Assembly: GCA_029863175.1 (NCBI GenBank)
Contig: JAOTVX010000006.1
Coordinates: 62,001 to 126,000 of the forward strand
Source: Betaproteobacteria bacterium
Lineage (GTDB): Bacteria; Pseudomonadota; Gammaproteobacteria; Burkholderiales; SG8-41
Length of the DNA stretch: 64,000 bases
Reading direction: 5' to 3'
A model generated the notes under the pieces. The model did no database searches. It saw nothing but the letters and a program-made list of their open reading frames with translations, and was not told the DNA's origin. Both the position numbers and the translations under genes were made by a program. Below are positions 44,745 through 54,286 of this stretch, in pieces; positions within the stretch are counted from its first letter, which is position 1; the number at the start of each line of letters is the position of its first letter.

Positions 44745-46535
44745 GTGAAACGACAGGGGGTGCGGCACAGGCGGGGCCGAGGCATGGATCTGAGCGATAT
44801 CAAGGATTTCGAGCTGATCAGCGGGCACGGCTACAACCAGGACCGCATGCTGCATGCGGCGATGGCGCGGTTAACGCACGGTCTGTCGCCGGCATCGGTG
44901 GGAGCGGCGATGGGCGATTGGCTGACGCACCTTGCGCTCTCGCCCGGCAAGCAGCAGCAGCTCGGGGAAAAGGCGCTGCGCAAGCTGCACCGGCTGGCGC
45001 TCTACCTCATGCGGTCGGCGCACACGCAATGCCCGCCGTGTATCGAGCCCCTCGTGCAGGACACCCGCTTTCGTCATCCCGACTGGCAGCAGTACCCATT
45101 CAACGTCATCTACCAGAGTTTTCTGCTTTTGCAGCAGTGGTGGTGGAACGCAACGACGGAGGTGCGTGGCGTGACGCCGCACCACGAGCAGGTTGTCACC
45201 TTTATTGCGCGCCAATTGCTGGACGTGTTCTCGCCGTCCAATTTCCCTCTGACCAACCCGGAAGTATTGCGCGAGATGAGCCGCAGCGGCGGCTTGAACC
45301 TCCTGCAGGGTGCGGCCAATTGGTGGGATGACGTGGAGCGGCTCGCGGCGGGGCGCCGCCCGGAAGGTGCCGACGCCTATGAGGTCGGCAAGACGGTTGC
45401 AGTGACGCGGGGGAAGGTCATCTTCCGCAACCGGCTAATGGAGATTATCCAGTATCGGCCCGCGACGGCACGCGTCTACCGGGAGCCGGTGCTCATCGTC
45501 CCTTCGTGGATCATGAAGTATTACATTCTTGACCTCTCTCCCCACAACTCGCTCGTGCGCTATCTCGTGCGGCAGGGGCACACGGTCTTCATGATCTCGT
45601 GGAAGAACCCCGATGCCTCGGACCGTGATCTCGGCATGAAGGACTACCTGAGGCAAGGCGTCATGGCCGCGCTTGAGGCCGTGTCGGCGGCGCTCCCGAA
45701 GCGCCGTATCCACGCGGTGGGATATTGCCTCGGAGGCACGTTGCTTGCGATTGCCGCGGCGTGCCTGGCGCGGGACCGCGACACGTGCCTGCGCTCGGTC
45801 ACGCTGCTGGCATCGGAGGTCGACTTCGAAGAGCCGGGTGAGCTCTCGCTCTTCATCGACGAGAGTCAGGTTGCCTACCTTGAAGATCTGATGTGGGACC
45901 AGGGCTATCTGGACGGCAAGCAGATGACTGGTGCCTTTACGCTGCTGAATTCCAAGGACCTCGTGTGGTCGCGGGTCGTGCGCGATTACCTCATAGGGCA
46001 CCGCCGCCCGCTCACGGACCTGACGGCGTGGAATGCCGACGCCACGCGCCTGCCGTATCGCATGCACACGGAGTATCTGCGGGACTTCTACCTCAGGAAC
46101 GATCTCGCCGAGGGCCGCTACGAAGTCGGCGGCAAGCCAATCGCGCTGGGCGATATCGAGGTGCCACTGTTCGCCGTTGGAACGGTGCGCGACCACGTCT
46201 CTCCGTGGCGATCCGTGTACCGGATCCATCTTCTTACCGATACCGAGATCACCTTTCTTCTGACTACAGGCGGGCACAATGCCGGCGTCGTTAGCGAGCC
46301 CGGACACGCCAATCGCAGCTACCAGGTCGACACCCGCAAGCGGAACGGCAAGTACGTCGATCCCGACACGTGGCGCGCGACAACCCCGGTCAGCGAGGGC
46401 TCGTGGTGGCCGGAGTGGCAGCGCTGGCTTGCTGCCCATTCCACCGGCCGGGCGCGTCCGCCCGCGATGGGCGCGCCCGCACGCGGGTACGCGCCGCTCG
46501 CGGAGTCGCCGGGACAGTACGTCTTAGTGCCATAG
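44745..46535 (+). CDS. phaC: Poly-3-hydroxyalkanoate polymerase (class I-like)
   Basis: A 596-residue PHA synthase. The nucleophile box is VGYCLGGTLLA (GxCxG), the Asp is in VRDHVSPW, and the His is in TTGGHNAGVV. The N-terminal region is about 200 residues, and SFLLLQQWWWNAT and FLTNPEV-like segments match the family. GTG 44745 has a good GGAGGAG site. PHA accumulation stores reducing power, consistent with an oxygen-limited regulon. No phaA, phaB or phasin gene is in the window. Confidence 0.9.
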   Translation: MKRQGVRHRRGRGMDLSDIKDFELISGHGYNQDRMLHAAMARLTHGLSPASVGAAMGDWLTHLALSPGKQQQLGEKALRKLHRLALYLMRSAHTQCPPCIEPLVQDTRFRHPDWQQYPFNVIYQSFLLLQQWWWNATTEVRGVTPHHEQVVTFIARQLLDVFSPSNFPLTNPEVLREMSRSGGLNLLQGAANWWDDVERLAAGRRPEGADAYEVGKTVAVTRGKVIFRNRLMEIIQYRPATARVYREPVLIVPSWIMKYYILDLSPHNSLVRYLVRQGHTVFMISWKNPDASDRDLGMKDYLRQGVMAALEAVSAALPKRRIHAVGYCLGGTLLAIAAACLARDRDTCLRSVTLLASEVDFEEPGELSLFIDESQVAYLEDLMWDQGYLDGKQMTGAFTLLNSKDLVWSRVVRDYLIGHRRPLTDLTAWNADATRLPYRMHTEYLRDFYLRNDLAEGRYEVGGKPIALGDIEVPLFAVGTVRDHVSPWRSVYRIHLLTDTEITFLLTTGGHNAGVVSEPGHANRSYQVDTRKRNGKYVDPDTWRATTPVSEGSWWPEWQRWLAAHSTGRARPPAMGAPARGYAPLAESPGQYVLVP

Positions 46536-46704
46536 CACCCGCACGTGCCGCGGACTGGCGAGGGCTCGAGCGCCCCCGCAGGCCGCTTTCGGTATACTTC
46601 CGCAATCACGCCGCGATCGGGCGGCCGCTCCCGTGTCGACTCCTGTATTCGTGGCCAGTGTTCATGGCGCAACGCGCGCGCGGCGCCTCGAGGAATGGTT
46701 ACTG

Positions 46705-47817
46705 ATGGCGCAGGAGTTTCAGCCGGACACGCAGCATCAGAGCGCGGACCAAAGTTCGCAGCTGCACGGTATTCTGCAGTCGGCGATGGACGCGATCATC
46801 ACCATCGACGAGCAGCAGAGGATCGTGCTCTTCAACGCCGCCGCCGAACGTATCTTCGGTTGCTCCGCCGCCCAGGCGGTCGGCCACACGCTCGACCGTT
46901 TCATCCCGGAGCGTTTCAGGACGGCGCACCGCGCGCATGTCGGGCACTTTCGCAAGCAGGGGACGACTACCCGCCGGATGGGCGACGAAACGGTCCTCTA
47001 CGGGCTGCGGGCGGACGGCGAGGAGTTTCCGCTCGAGGCGTCGATTTCGCGTGTTGAGACCGGAAGGCGCGGGCTCCTCACCGTGGTTCTGCGCGATATC
47101 ACGGCGCGCAAACGCGCGCAGGACGCGCTGGAAGAGACCCACCGCCAGATGCACGAGCTCTACGCTGCCATGCACGATGTGCGCGAGGCCGAGCGCATGC
47201 GGATCGCGCGCGAGCTGCACGACGAGCTGGCGCAATGGCTGACCGCATTGAAGATGGATGTTTCCTGGCTGGCGGCGCGCTTGCCACGTGCGGAAAAGCA
47301 GCTGGTCGACAAGGCGGAGAAGATGAAGCAGCTCGTCGACACCATGGTCGGCGCGGTGCGCCGCATCGCTGCCGACCTGCGGCCGGCGATGCTCGATGAC
47401 CTCGGTCTCACGCCGGCGATCGAGCACCTGGTGCACGAGTTCTCGCAACGCACCGGCATCGTGGTTAGCTTGGATCTCGATTCTGGCGCCTTGGAGTTCA
47501 AGGATCCGCTGGTGACGGCAATCTACCGGATGGTGCAGGAGGCGCTGACCAACGTGGTGCGTCACGCGCAGGCGACCGAAGCTCGCGTGTCGGTAAGAGT
47601 GGCCGGGGAACGTCTCAAGGTCGCCGTCGAGGACAACGGCAAAGGCATCGATCCCGAAGCCCTGAACAAGGAAAAATCGTATGGTCTCCGGGGAATCAGG
47701 GAACGCGCGCGCACCTTGGGCGGCTCGGCGAGCATTCGGGCGCGGGCGCAGGGCGGCACGCTCATCGAAATCGAGATGCCAGTTGCCCCGTACCGCGGCG
47801 CGCAGGTGCGCCGATGA
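46705..47817 (+). CDS. PAS-domain sensor histidine kinase, NarX/HisKA_3 type
   Basis: A 370-residue soluble kinase. A PAS domain (about 20-145, AIITIDEQQRIVLFNAAAE, IFGCSAAQ, VLRDITARKR) leads into a HisKA_3 dimerisation domain with the phosphorylated His in ARELHDELAQWLTALKMD. A HATPase_c domain has VQEALTNVVRHA, VEDNGKGID and GLRGIRERA. No membrane helix is present, so the signal is cytosolic. GAGGAA precedes ATG 46705. It overlaps the response regulator by 4 bp. Confidence 0.9.
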   Translation: MAQEFQPDTQHQSADQSSQLHGILQSAMDAIITIDEQQRIVLFNAAAERIFGCSAAQAVGHTLDRFIPERFRTAHRAHVGHFRKQGTTTRRMGDETVLYGLRADGEEFPLEASISRVETGRRGLLTVVLRDITARKRAQDALEETHRQMHELYAAMHDVREAERMRIARELHDELAQWLTALKMDVSWLAARLPRAEKQLVDKAEKMKQLVDTMVGAVRRIAADLRPAMLDDLGLTPAIEHLVHEFSQRTGIVVSLDLDSGALEFKDPLVTAIYRMVQEALTNVVRHAQATEARVSVRVAGERLKVAVEDNGKGIDPEALNKEKSYGLRGIRERARTLGGSASIRARAQGGTLIEIEMPVAPYRGAQVRR

Positions 47818-48458
47818 TCAGAGTGCTGCTCGCGGACGACCACACGATCGTCCGCGCGGGACTCAAGGAGCTTCTCTCCGAGACCGGTGACATTGCTGTC
47901 TCTGGCGAGGCCAACAACGGAGCCGAGGCACTGGCGCGGATTCGCGAAGGCGACTACGACATCGCGGTGCTCGACATGTCCATGCCCGGCCGCAGCGGGA
48001 TCGAGCTCATCAGGCAGGTCAAGCAGGAAAAGCCGCGCCTGCCGATCCTCGTGCTCAGCATGCACAGCGAGGAACAGTACGCGGTGCGGGCGTTGAAGGC
48101 AGGCGCATCGGGCTACCTGACGAAGGAGAGCGCTGCCGATCAACTGGTCGCCGCGATCCGGCGGATTGCGGCGGGAGGCGCGTTCGTTACTCCGGAAACT
48201 GCGCAACGGCTCGCCCTCGACGTCAACAACGCCGCGACCGCTGCTCCGCATACGTTGCTTTCCGACCGCGAGTTCCAGGTGCTCAGGTTGATCGCAGGCG
48301 GCACGTCAGTGAGCGAAATCGCGAGGCAGCTCAGCCTGAGCGTAAAAACCATCAGCACACACAAGACCCGGATCATGCGGAAGATGCAGCTCGCCAACCA
48401 GGCGGAGCTCATTCGCTACGCGATCGAGCACAAGCTGCTCGACGAAATCGGGGGCTAG
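47814..48458 (+). CDS. NarL/FixJ-type response regulator
   Basis: A 214-residue regulator with a receiver domain (RVLLADDHTIVRAGLKELL, phosphorylatable Asp in VLDMSMPG, Lys in GYLTKES) and a LuxR-type helix-turn-helix (LSDREFQVLRLIAGGTSVSEIAR). It is co-translated with the kinase. DosR of mycobacteria is a NarL-family regulator of similar design. No direct targets can be named from the sequence. Confidence 0.92.
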   Translation: MIRVLLADDHTIVRAGLKELLSETGDIAVSGEANNGAEALARIREGDYDIAVLDMSMPGRSGIELIRQVKQEKPRLPILVLSMHSEEQYAVRALKAGASGYLTKESAADQLVAAIRRIAAGGAFVTPETAQRLALDVNNAATAAPHTLLSDREFQVLRLIAGGTSVSEIARQLSLSVKTISTHKTRIMRKMQLANQAELIRYAIEHKLLDEIGG

Positions 48459-48464
48459 TCCGCT

Positions 48465-48500
48465 TAGGAGTTTGCCGGCCTTACGCCGCACAAACTCCTT
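48465..48500 (+). terminator. Hairpin after the response regulator gene
   Basis: AGGAGTTTG pairs with CAAACTCCT around a GC-rich interior. It is a member of the AGGANTTTG hairpin family and ends the two-component operon. Confidence 0.6.
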
Positions 48501-48684
48501 ACCCCGGCTATCCGTCGGGCGTTTTTTTGGCGGCACGGTATCGTAATTCCGGGAGAGAACATTCTTAGGCGGGCGCGCCAGGCGCGCTCGACCTCGAGGC
48601 GTGCCCGCCTTGTAGGAGGATTCCTACATTCAGTTTAAGGATCCGCCGATACTTTAGTGCCGGGCCGCTGCCCATACTGAGGCC

Positions 48685-49089
48685 ATGAACAATAACGTTA
48701 CGGTACCCGGTGAAGTGAAAGTCTTCGTAGTAGAGGATTCAGCACTCGTTCGGGAACGGCTGATCGAGATGATCCGCGAGGTCGACGGAGTGGACATCGT
48801 CGGCGAGGCGGACAGCTACCGGACAGCCGTGGCGGGAATCATGTCCACTCACCCCGACGTGGCGATACTCGACATCAGCCTTGCCGATGGAAACGGCATC
48901 GACGTGCTGGCGCACGTGAAGGCGCGCCTGCCAGGACTGAGAGGAATCGTGTTGACCAACTACAACTCGCCCCAGCACCTCAGGGCGAGCGCGGACGCCG
49001 GGGCTGAGTACTTTCTGGACAAGTCCGTTGATTTCGAGCGCATCACCGAAATTCTGGAGCAGATGATGGGTCCGCAAGGACATCGCTAA
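48685..49089 (+). CDS. Stand-alone response regulator receiver protein
   Basis: A 134-residue protein consisting of one receiver domain: VFVVEDSALVRERLIEMI with two acidic metal-binding residues, phosphorylatable Asp in VAILDISLADGNGIDV, Thr in GIVLTNYN and Lys in YFLDKSVDFERI. There is no output domain. It may be a phosphorelay intermediate or a CheY-like partner of the kinase at 46705. It is 55 bp before an FNR gene. Confidence 0.88.
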   Translation: MNNNVTVPGEVKVFVVEDSALVRERLIEMIREVDGVDIVGEADSYRTAVAGIMSTHPDVAILDISLADGNGIDVLAHVKARLPGLRGIVLTNYNSPQHLRASADAGAEYFLDKSVDFERITEILEQMMGPQGHR

Positions 49090-49144
49090 GGTTTCGAGCT
49101 GAAAAAAGTTTGAACGTAACTGAGCAGTCAACCAGGAGTTCAGC

Positions 49145-49933
49145 ATGTTGCAAGACGTTGCCATCACCCCTGTGATCCCGGCGAGCCGGCTAACGGCTCG
49201 TGCAAATGGTTCTCCGCGTCTGGTCTCGGAACACCGGCCCGGCGTTGCGTGCACATCGTGTTGCCTGCGGGGCGTGTGCCTGCCGTCGAGCCTTGGCGGC
49301 CGGGACCTTGAACGCTTTGATGCAATCGTCGCGCAAAAGCGCAAAGTGGCGCGTGGCGCGGCGATCTACCGCAACAGCGACGTTTTCGAAGCCTTGTACG
49401 CTGTGCGAGGCGGAGCCTTCAAGTCCGTGGGCATATCGCGGCAGGGCGACGAGAAGATCACGGGGTTCTACCTGCCGGGAGAGATGCTCGGGCTGGATTC
49501 GATCGGTCCCGGTCGCCACCCCTACGATGCGATCGCGCTCGAGGACAGCGAGGTGTGCGTGATTCCTTACGCGCAGCTCGAGCAGATGGCGGCATCGACT
49601 CCCGGACTGCAGCGCCAGCTCTTCCGCGCGCTCTCCAGCGACATCTCGCGCGATCAGGGACTGATGCTCCTGCTGGGAAGCATGAGCGCAGAACAGCGGC
49701 TGGCCGCGTTCCTGCTGAGCCTGTCACGTCGCTACCAGCGCCTGGGCTTTGCCGCCAGCTGCTTCGTGCTGCGCATGACGCGCGAGGAGATCGGCAACTA
49801 CCTCGGCGTCACGCTCGAGACGGTCAGCCGGCTGATGTCACGCTTCCAGCGTGCCGGCCTCATCGCGGTGCAACAGCGCGATATCGAGCTGAACGACGTC
49901 GATGGCCTGATGGAGCTAGTCGGCCACTGGTGA
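49145..49933 (+). CDS. FNR-type [4Fe-4S] oxygen-sensing regulator, copy 1
   Basis: A 262-residue CRP/FNR protein. The N-terminal cysteine cluster is CTSCCLRGVC and a central Cys lies in DSEVCVIPY, as required for an O2-labile [4Fe-4S] cluster. The helix-turn-helix contains ETVSRLMSRF with Glu, Ser and Arg for TTGAT recognition. It is probably co-transcribed with the receiver gene. A second FNR lies at 59891. Confidence 0.92.
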   Translation: MLQDVAITPVIPASRLTARANGSPRLVSEHRPGVACTSCCLRGVCLPSSLGGRDLERFDAIVAQKRKVARGAAIYRNSDVFEALYAVRGGAFKSVGISRQGDEKITGFYLPGEMLGLDSIGPGRHPYDAIALEDSEVCVIPYAQLEQMAASTPGLQRQLFRALSSDISRDQGLMLLLGSMSAEQRLAAFLLSLSRRYQRLGFAASCFVLRMTREEIGNYLGVTLETVSRLMSRFQRAGLIAVQQRDIELNDVDGLMELVGHW

Positions 49934-49989
49934 GGAATCTGCGCGCGGGAGGCCGCGGGGATGGATGGGCACAGAACGCGCAGATTCCT
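49933..49989. terminator. 13-bp hairpin between convergent fnr and usp genes
   Basis: AGGAATCTGCGCG pairs with CGCGCAGATTCCT across about 31 bp of GC-rich sequence. It starts at the fnr stop codon and lies 18 bp beyond the usp stop codon. Confidence 0.6.
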
Positions 49990-50006
49990 TAAACATTTTC
50001 GATCTC

Positions 50007-50450
50007 TTAGCGGATGACGAGTACGGGAATCGAGCTGTGTGCGAGCACCTTGCTCGTCTGGCTGCCCAGCAGCAGCCGTGAGATGCCGCGGCGCCCGTGG
50101 GAGCCCATCACGATCAGGTCGCAGCGATTGCGCTTCGCGGCCTTGACGATCTCCGTATAGGGAAACTCGGCCATGACGTAGAACGTCTTGCACGGCACGC
50201 GCGCCGCTGCCGCCGCCTTCTTCACAACGCCCAGATAACGCATCGCCGCTTTCTTGACGCTCGCCTCGTGCATTTTCGGCGACAGGCTTGCCGGCGGCAC
50301 GAATTCCGCGTACGCGGCTGGCTGCCAGGGTGGGCCGACGTAGAACCCGGTCAACCGCGCCTTCTGCTGCTTCGCAAGCTGCACTGCCCGTTTGATGGCG
50401 CGCCGTGACGGACCGGAGCCGTCGGTCGCGACCAGAATGCTCTTGAACAT
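50007..50450 (-). CDS. Universal stress protein UspA family
   Basis: A 147-residue UspA-fold protein, MFKSILVATDGSGPSRRAIK at the start and the nucleotide signature GSHGRRGISRLLLGSQTSKV. It differs from the Usp at 40989 in its middle region (WQPAAYAEFVPPASLSP). An FNR/DNR-type site at 50633 lies 183 bp upstream, and a loose half-site TGGGTCAA is nearer at 50468. Confidence 0.9.
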   Translation of the reverse strand: MFKSILVATDGSGPSRRAIKRAVQLAKQQKARLTGFYVGPPWQPAAYAEFVPPASLSPKMHEASVKKAAMRYLGVVKKAAAAARVPCKTFYVMAEFPYTEIVKAAKRNRCDLIVMGSHGRRGISRLLLGSQTSKVLAHSSIPVLVIR

Positions 50451-50632
50451 GGCTTCAGCCTCCAGGTGATTGGGTCAACGCCAAACCCGGCGCCTGGTTC
50501 GCGGATCCAGCCGCCCACCCGGCATTGCAGGGCGTTAACCCATAGGCGAATCCGCTTGCCTGTGAAAATTTACGCAACACGCCGAGCTTGTAATGCCTCA
50601 TGAACAATCTACTCCAGGAGGCGCTTCGCGTA

Positions 50633-50646
50633 TTGATTTGGGTCAA
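50633..50646 (-). promoter_or_regulatory. FNR/DNR-type site TTGAT-TTGG-GTCAA
   Basis: It lies between the radical SAM end (50672) and the usp start, and is presumed to serve usp. Confidence 0.6.
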
Positions 50647-50671
50647 CTGTGGCGGAAACCGGGTCCGGCCC

Positions 50672-51628
50672 TCACTGGTAGGCGACGCACTTCTCGCAAA
50701 CGGTGCCGGTAACATCCTTCTTGAGGTGCGCGGCCCGTAGCGCCACGAAGGGTTTCGAATTCCAGGCGTCCATGAACGAGACCTGGTTGAGATCGCCCAT
50801 GGTCCAATTGGCGGTTGCATCGAAACAGCACGCGGAAAGCTTGCCTTCCGCCGTGACGTGGCCCTCGGTGAATGCCGACCAGCACGGCAGCGGCTCGCGC
50901 AACGCGTCGAGCCGGCCCTGGTTGCCGGCTGTCGGGCGGTAGCCGAGTTGCTCTTCGCGCTGCGTGGCGAAAGCGCCCATCGAGTAGAGCGGCAGCCAGT
51001 AGTGCTGGTCGACATACGGCCGGACGCGCTCCGAGAGAAGCTGCTCCATCTTCTCCTGCTGCTCGCCGTTGTAGCGGATCGAGGAGGCGTAGAGTCCGGT
51101 CTTGTAGCCGCCGCGTGCGCGGACCCCCGCCGCCGCCTTGATGTTATCCAGCGCGCGGCCAAAGAGTCTTCCCGACACGCCCATGATGTGCTCGAACTGG
51201 GATTCGTCGGCCGCGTTCACCGACCACTTTAGTGAATCGAGCCCGGCCTTCATGCATTCCTCGACGGCTTCCGGAAACGACATTGAGGCGTTGGACGTGA
51301 GAAAAACGTAGGGCATCGCGATGTCGCGTTTGAGATAGCGGATGCAGTCGACCAGGAGGCGCGGGTTCATGAAAGACTCGCCCAGGTAGAACACGCCGAT
51401 CTCCTGCACCCCCACCTCGCGCATTTCCCGGGTGACGCGCTTGAACAGCTCGAAATCCATGTCCCATTTCGGTTGCACCTCGCGCGTGCGCAGCGCGCAG
51501 AAGCCGCAGCGGTAGTTGCAGCGCGGCGAGATCTCGATCTTCACCGCTTTGGGTGCTGGCAAGGCGGCCTTCAGGTAGTCCGCCGGGATGCGGGTGACGT
51601 TGTCGATACGGTCGGTGATCGTCGTCAT
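50672..51628 (-). CDS. Radical SAM/SPASM-type protein
   Basis: A 318-residue radical SAM protein with CNYRCGFC at about residue 37 and a C-terminal cysteine set (CCFDATANWTMGD and TVCEKCVAYQ) resembling a SPASM/twitch auxiliary cluster. Substrate unknown. It may modify a peptide or protein; no small precursor-peptide gene was recognised beside it. ATG 51628 is preceded by GGGGCCACGC. An FNR/DNR-type site is 62 bp upstream (51690). Confidence 0.82.
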   Translation of the reverse strand: MTTITDRIDNVTRIPADYLKAALPAPKAVKIEISPRCNYRCGFCALRTREVQPKWDMDFELFKRVTREMREVGVQEIGVFYLGESFMNPRLLVDCIRYLKRDIAMPYVFLTSNASMSFPEAVEECMKAGLDSLKWSVNAADESQFEHIMGVSGRLFGRALDNIKAAAGVRARGGYKTGLYASSIRYNGEQQEKMEQLLSERVRPYVDQHYWLPLYSMGAFATQREEQLGYRPTAGNQGRLDALREPLPCWSAFTEGHVTAEGKLSACCFDATANWTMGDLNQVSFMDAWNSKPFVALRAAHLKKDVTGTVCEKCVAYQ

Positions 51629-51689
51629 GCGTGGCCCCTCGATTTCCCTTTGTATCACGCGACGTTACCGTTCCGGATAGCGTCCGGCT

Positions 51690-51703
51690 TTGATCCAGGT
51701 CAA
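51690..51703 (-). promoter_or_regulatory. FNR/DNR-type site TTGAT-CCAG-GTCAA upstream of the radical SAM gene
   Basis: 62 bp upstream of the radical SAM start on the minus strand. Confidence 0.65.
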
Positions 51704-51839
51704 GGCGTTCGCGTCGTCACCGTCGGCAGCCGCGAGATTTATCACAGCGGGTGACCGGGCTAGGCCGCCGAACGACGCGCGCGTTGACGATCGCAGGACG
51801 GCCGCGATGGTGGGCGGTAACGGACGCGGCCCGGGGCGG

Positions 51840-51853
51840 TTGACATAGATCAA
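51840..51853 (+). promoter_or_regulatory. FNR/DNR-type site TTGAC-ATAG-ATCAA upstream of ccoN
   Basis: 60 bp before the ccoN ATG; the classical place of FNR/ANR control of cbb3 oxidases. Confidence 0.75.
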
Positions 51854-51912
51854 CCCGGCTTCTGGGGCGGCACCGTATCCTACGGCGAGTTTTTCGTCGC
51901 CGAGGAATCCCG

Positions 51913-53331
51913 ATGCAGACCCAGGATACGTTCAATTACAAGGTCGTGCGTCAGTTTTCCCTGGCGACCGTGATCTGGGGTGTGGTGGGGATGGCGGTGG
52001 GCGTGTTGATCGCAGCCCAGTTGATCTGGCCGGACCTCAATTTAGCGCCATGGCTGTCCTACGGTCGGCTGCGGCCGCTGCACACCAACGCGGTCGTTTT
52101 CGCCTTCGGCGGCTCGGCGCTGTTCGCGACATCGTATTACTGCGTGCAGCGCACCTGCCAGACGCGGCTCTTCGGCGATGCGCTGGCATCCTTCACCTTC
52201 TGGGGTTGGCAAGCGGTGATCGTGGCCGCCGTCGTCACGCTGCCACTGGGCATTACGACATCGAAAGAGTACGCCGAGCTCGAGTGGCCGATCGACGTGC
52301 TCATCACGCTGGTGTGGGTGGCGTACGCAATCGTGTTCTTTGGCACGATCGTAAAACGCAAGACCCCGCATATCTACGTCGCGAACTGGTTCTTCGGCGC
52401 CTTCATCCTCACGGTCGCGCTGCTGCACGTCGTGAACAGCGCCGCGATTCCCGTCACGCTGACCAAGTCGTACTCGGTCTACGCCGGCGTCCAGGACGCA
52501 ATGGTGCAGTGGTGGTACGGTCATAACGCGGTCGGTTTTTTCCTCACCGCCGGTTTTCTCGGGATGATGTATTACTTCGTTCCGAAGCAGGTCGGGCGGC
52601 CGATCTACTCGTATCGGCTCTCGGTGGTGCACTTCTGGGCGCTCATCTTCACCTACATGTGGGCGGGTCCGCATCACCTGCATTACACTGCGCTGCCCGA
52701 CTGGACGCAAACGCTCGGAATGCTGTTTTCGCTGATCCTGCTCGCGCCGTCCTGGGGCGGCATGATCAACGGCGTCATGACGCTCTCGGGCGCGTGGCAC
52801 AAGCTGCGCGATGACCCGATCCTCAAGTTCCTCATTGTCTCGCTCTCGTTCTACGGCATGTCCACGCTCGAGGGGCCGTTGATGTCGATCAAGACCGTCA
52901 ATGCGCTCTCGCACTACACCGACTGGACCATCGGCCACGTCCATTCCGGGGCCCTGGGCTGGGTCGGCCTGATTTCCATCGGCAGCCTCTACTACCTGAT
53001 CCCGCGCCTCTACGGGCGCACCGAGATGGCAAGTGTGCGTCTCATTAACCTGCACTTCTGGATCGCGACCGTGGGCATCGTGCTCTACATTACCGCGATG
53101 TGGATCGCGGGCGTCATGCAGGGCCTGATGTGGCGGACGGTCAGCCCCGACGGCACCCTGACCTACACTTTCGTCGAATCCGTCAAGGCGACCTATCCCT
53201 TCTACGCGATCCGCCTGCTGGGCGGCCTGCTTTACCTCGGCGGGATGCTGGTCATGGCCTATAACGTCTGGAAAACGGTGGTCGGGCAAAAGGCGGTCGA
53301 TGCGCCGATTCCAGCTGCCGTCGCCGCTTGA
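51913..53331 (+). CDS. ccoN: cbb3-type cytochrome c oxidase subunit I
   Basis: A 472-residue, 12-helix heme-copper oxidase subunit of the C family. It shows [17 protein letters not shown] (heme b ligand), [23 protein letters not shown] (CuB ligand and Tyr region), a HHLHYT His pair (CuB ligands), and the [11 protein letters not shown]is pair. It reduces O2 with high affinity during microaerobic growth. It begins the ccoNOQP operon. Confidence 0.97.
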   Translation: MQTQDTFNYKVVRQFSLATVIWGVVGMAVGVLIAAQLIWPDLNLAPWLSYGRLRPLHTNAVVFAFGGSALFATSYYCVQRTCQTRLFGDALASFTFWGWQAVIVAAVVTLPLGITTSKEYAELEWPIDVLITLVWVAYAIVFFGTIVKRKTPHIYVANWFFGAFILTVALLHVVNSAAIPVTLTKSYSVYAGVQDAMVQWWYGHNAVGFFLTAGFLGMMYYFVPKQVGRPIYSYRLSVVHFWALIFTYMWAGPHHLHYTALPDWTQTLGMLFSLILLAPSWGGMINGVMTLSGAWHKLRDDPILKFLIVSLSFYGMSTLEGPLMSIKTVNALSHYTDWTIGHVHSGALGWVGLISIGSLYYLIPRLYGRTEMASVRLINLHFWIATVGIVLYITAMWIAGVMQGLMWRTVSPDGTLTYTFVESVKATYPFYAIRLLGGLLYLGGMLVMAYNVWKTVVGQKAVDAPIPAAVAA

Positions 53332-53441
53332 GAACCGGTGAATGGTGAGCGGGGAATGGTGAATGGATTCTCCCCACGGCCAACGCAAACGAAGGCATTC
53401 GGTCCACTCACTATTCACTATTCACGCATCTGGAATAGATT
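53332..53441 (+). repeat. Short inverted repeat between ccoN and ccoO
   Basis: GGTGAATGGTGAGCGGGG (about 53337) faces CTCACTATTCACTATTCACG (about 53406). The ccoN-ccoO message therefore carries a stem inside the operon, which is unusual for cco genes. Confidence 0.65.
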
Positions 53442-54068
53442 ATGAGCAAGAGCCCCGTAGCGGCACATGACGTGATCGAACGCAAGGTCGGGGTGTTGAT
53501 CGCGCTGGTGATTGCAGTCGTGGCCGTCGGCGGCCTGGTGGAGATCGTGCCGCTGTTTTTCCAGCGCTCGACGACGCAGCCGGTTGCTGGCCTCAAGCCC
53601 TACACCGCGTTGCAGCTCGCGGGGCGCGATATCTACATCCGCGAGGGCTGCAACAACTGCCACTCGCAGATGATCCGGCCGTTCCGGGCCGAGACCGAAC
53701 GTTACGGCCACTACTCGGTGGCCGGCGAGTTCGTGTACGAACATCCGTTCCTGTGGGGCTCGAAGCGCACCGGTCCCGATCTCGCGCGTGTCGGCGGGCG
53801 TTATTCGGACGAGTGGCACCGCGTGCACCTCGTCGATCCCCGGGACCTGGTGCCCGAGTCGAACATGCCGGCATATGCGTTCCTCGAAAGCGCCTCGCTC
53901 AACGGGGGCGACCTGCCCGCGAAGCTACGCGCGCTGCGCACGATCGGCGTGCCCTACAGTGACGAGGACATCGCAGGGGCTGCCGAGAGCGTGAAGAACC
54001 AGACAGAAATGGACGCGATCATCGCCTATCTGCAGAGCCTGGGCGGTGCGCTGCGCAAGGTGAGGTGA
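53442..54068 (+). CDS. ccoO: cbb3 oxidase monoheme cytochrome c subunit
   Basis: A 208-residue subunit with one N-terminal membrane helix ([19 protein letters not shown]) and a heme c site in [12 protein letters not shown]. Typical ccoO segments [20 protein letters not shown] and GGRYSDEWH are present. It transfers electrons from CcoP to CcoN. Confidence 0.96.
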   Translation: MSKSPVAAHDVIERKVGVLIALVIAVVAVGGLVEIVPLFFQRSTTQPVAGLKPYTALQLAGRDIYIREGCNNCHSQMIRPFRAETERYGHYSVAGEFVYEHPFLWGSKRTGPDLARVGGRYSDEWHRVHLVDPRDLVPESNMPAYAFLESASLNGGDLPAKLRALRTIGVPYSDEDIAGAAESVKNQTEMDAIIAYLQSLGGALRKVR

Positions 54069-54078
54069 GGGACTCTAC

Positions 54079-54285
54079 ATGGGCATAGACATGGGCTTGA
54101 TGCGCAGCCTCGTGACGCTGGCGGCCTTCGTCACGTTCATCGGCATCGTCGTCTGGGCTTGGAGCGGGGCGCGCCGGAAGCGCTTCGAGGCCGCGGCGCG
54201 GCTGCCGCTGGAGGACGCGGAAGCGGAATCGAATGCGGGGACGGCCGGATCCGACCTCGGGCGCGGCGAGAGCAGGGGGGGCTGA
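54079..54285 (+). CDS. ccoQ: cbb3 oxidase small subunit
   Basis: A 68-residue membrane protein with one helix (LVTLAAFVTFIGIVVWAW) followed by a basic and acidic tail. It stabilises the cbb3 complex. The stop overlaps the ribosome-binding region of ccoP. Confidence 0.88.
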   Translation: MGIDMGLMRSLVTLAAFVTFIGIVVWAWSGARRKRFEAAARLPLEDAEAESNAGTAGSDLGRGESRGG

Positions 54286-54286
54286 G

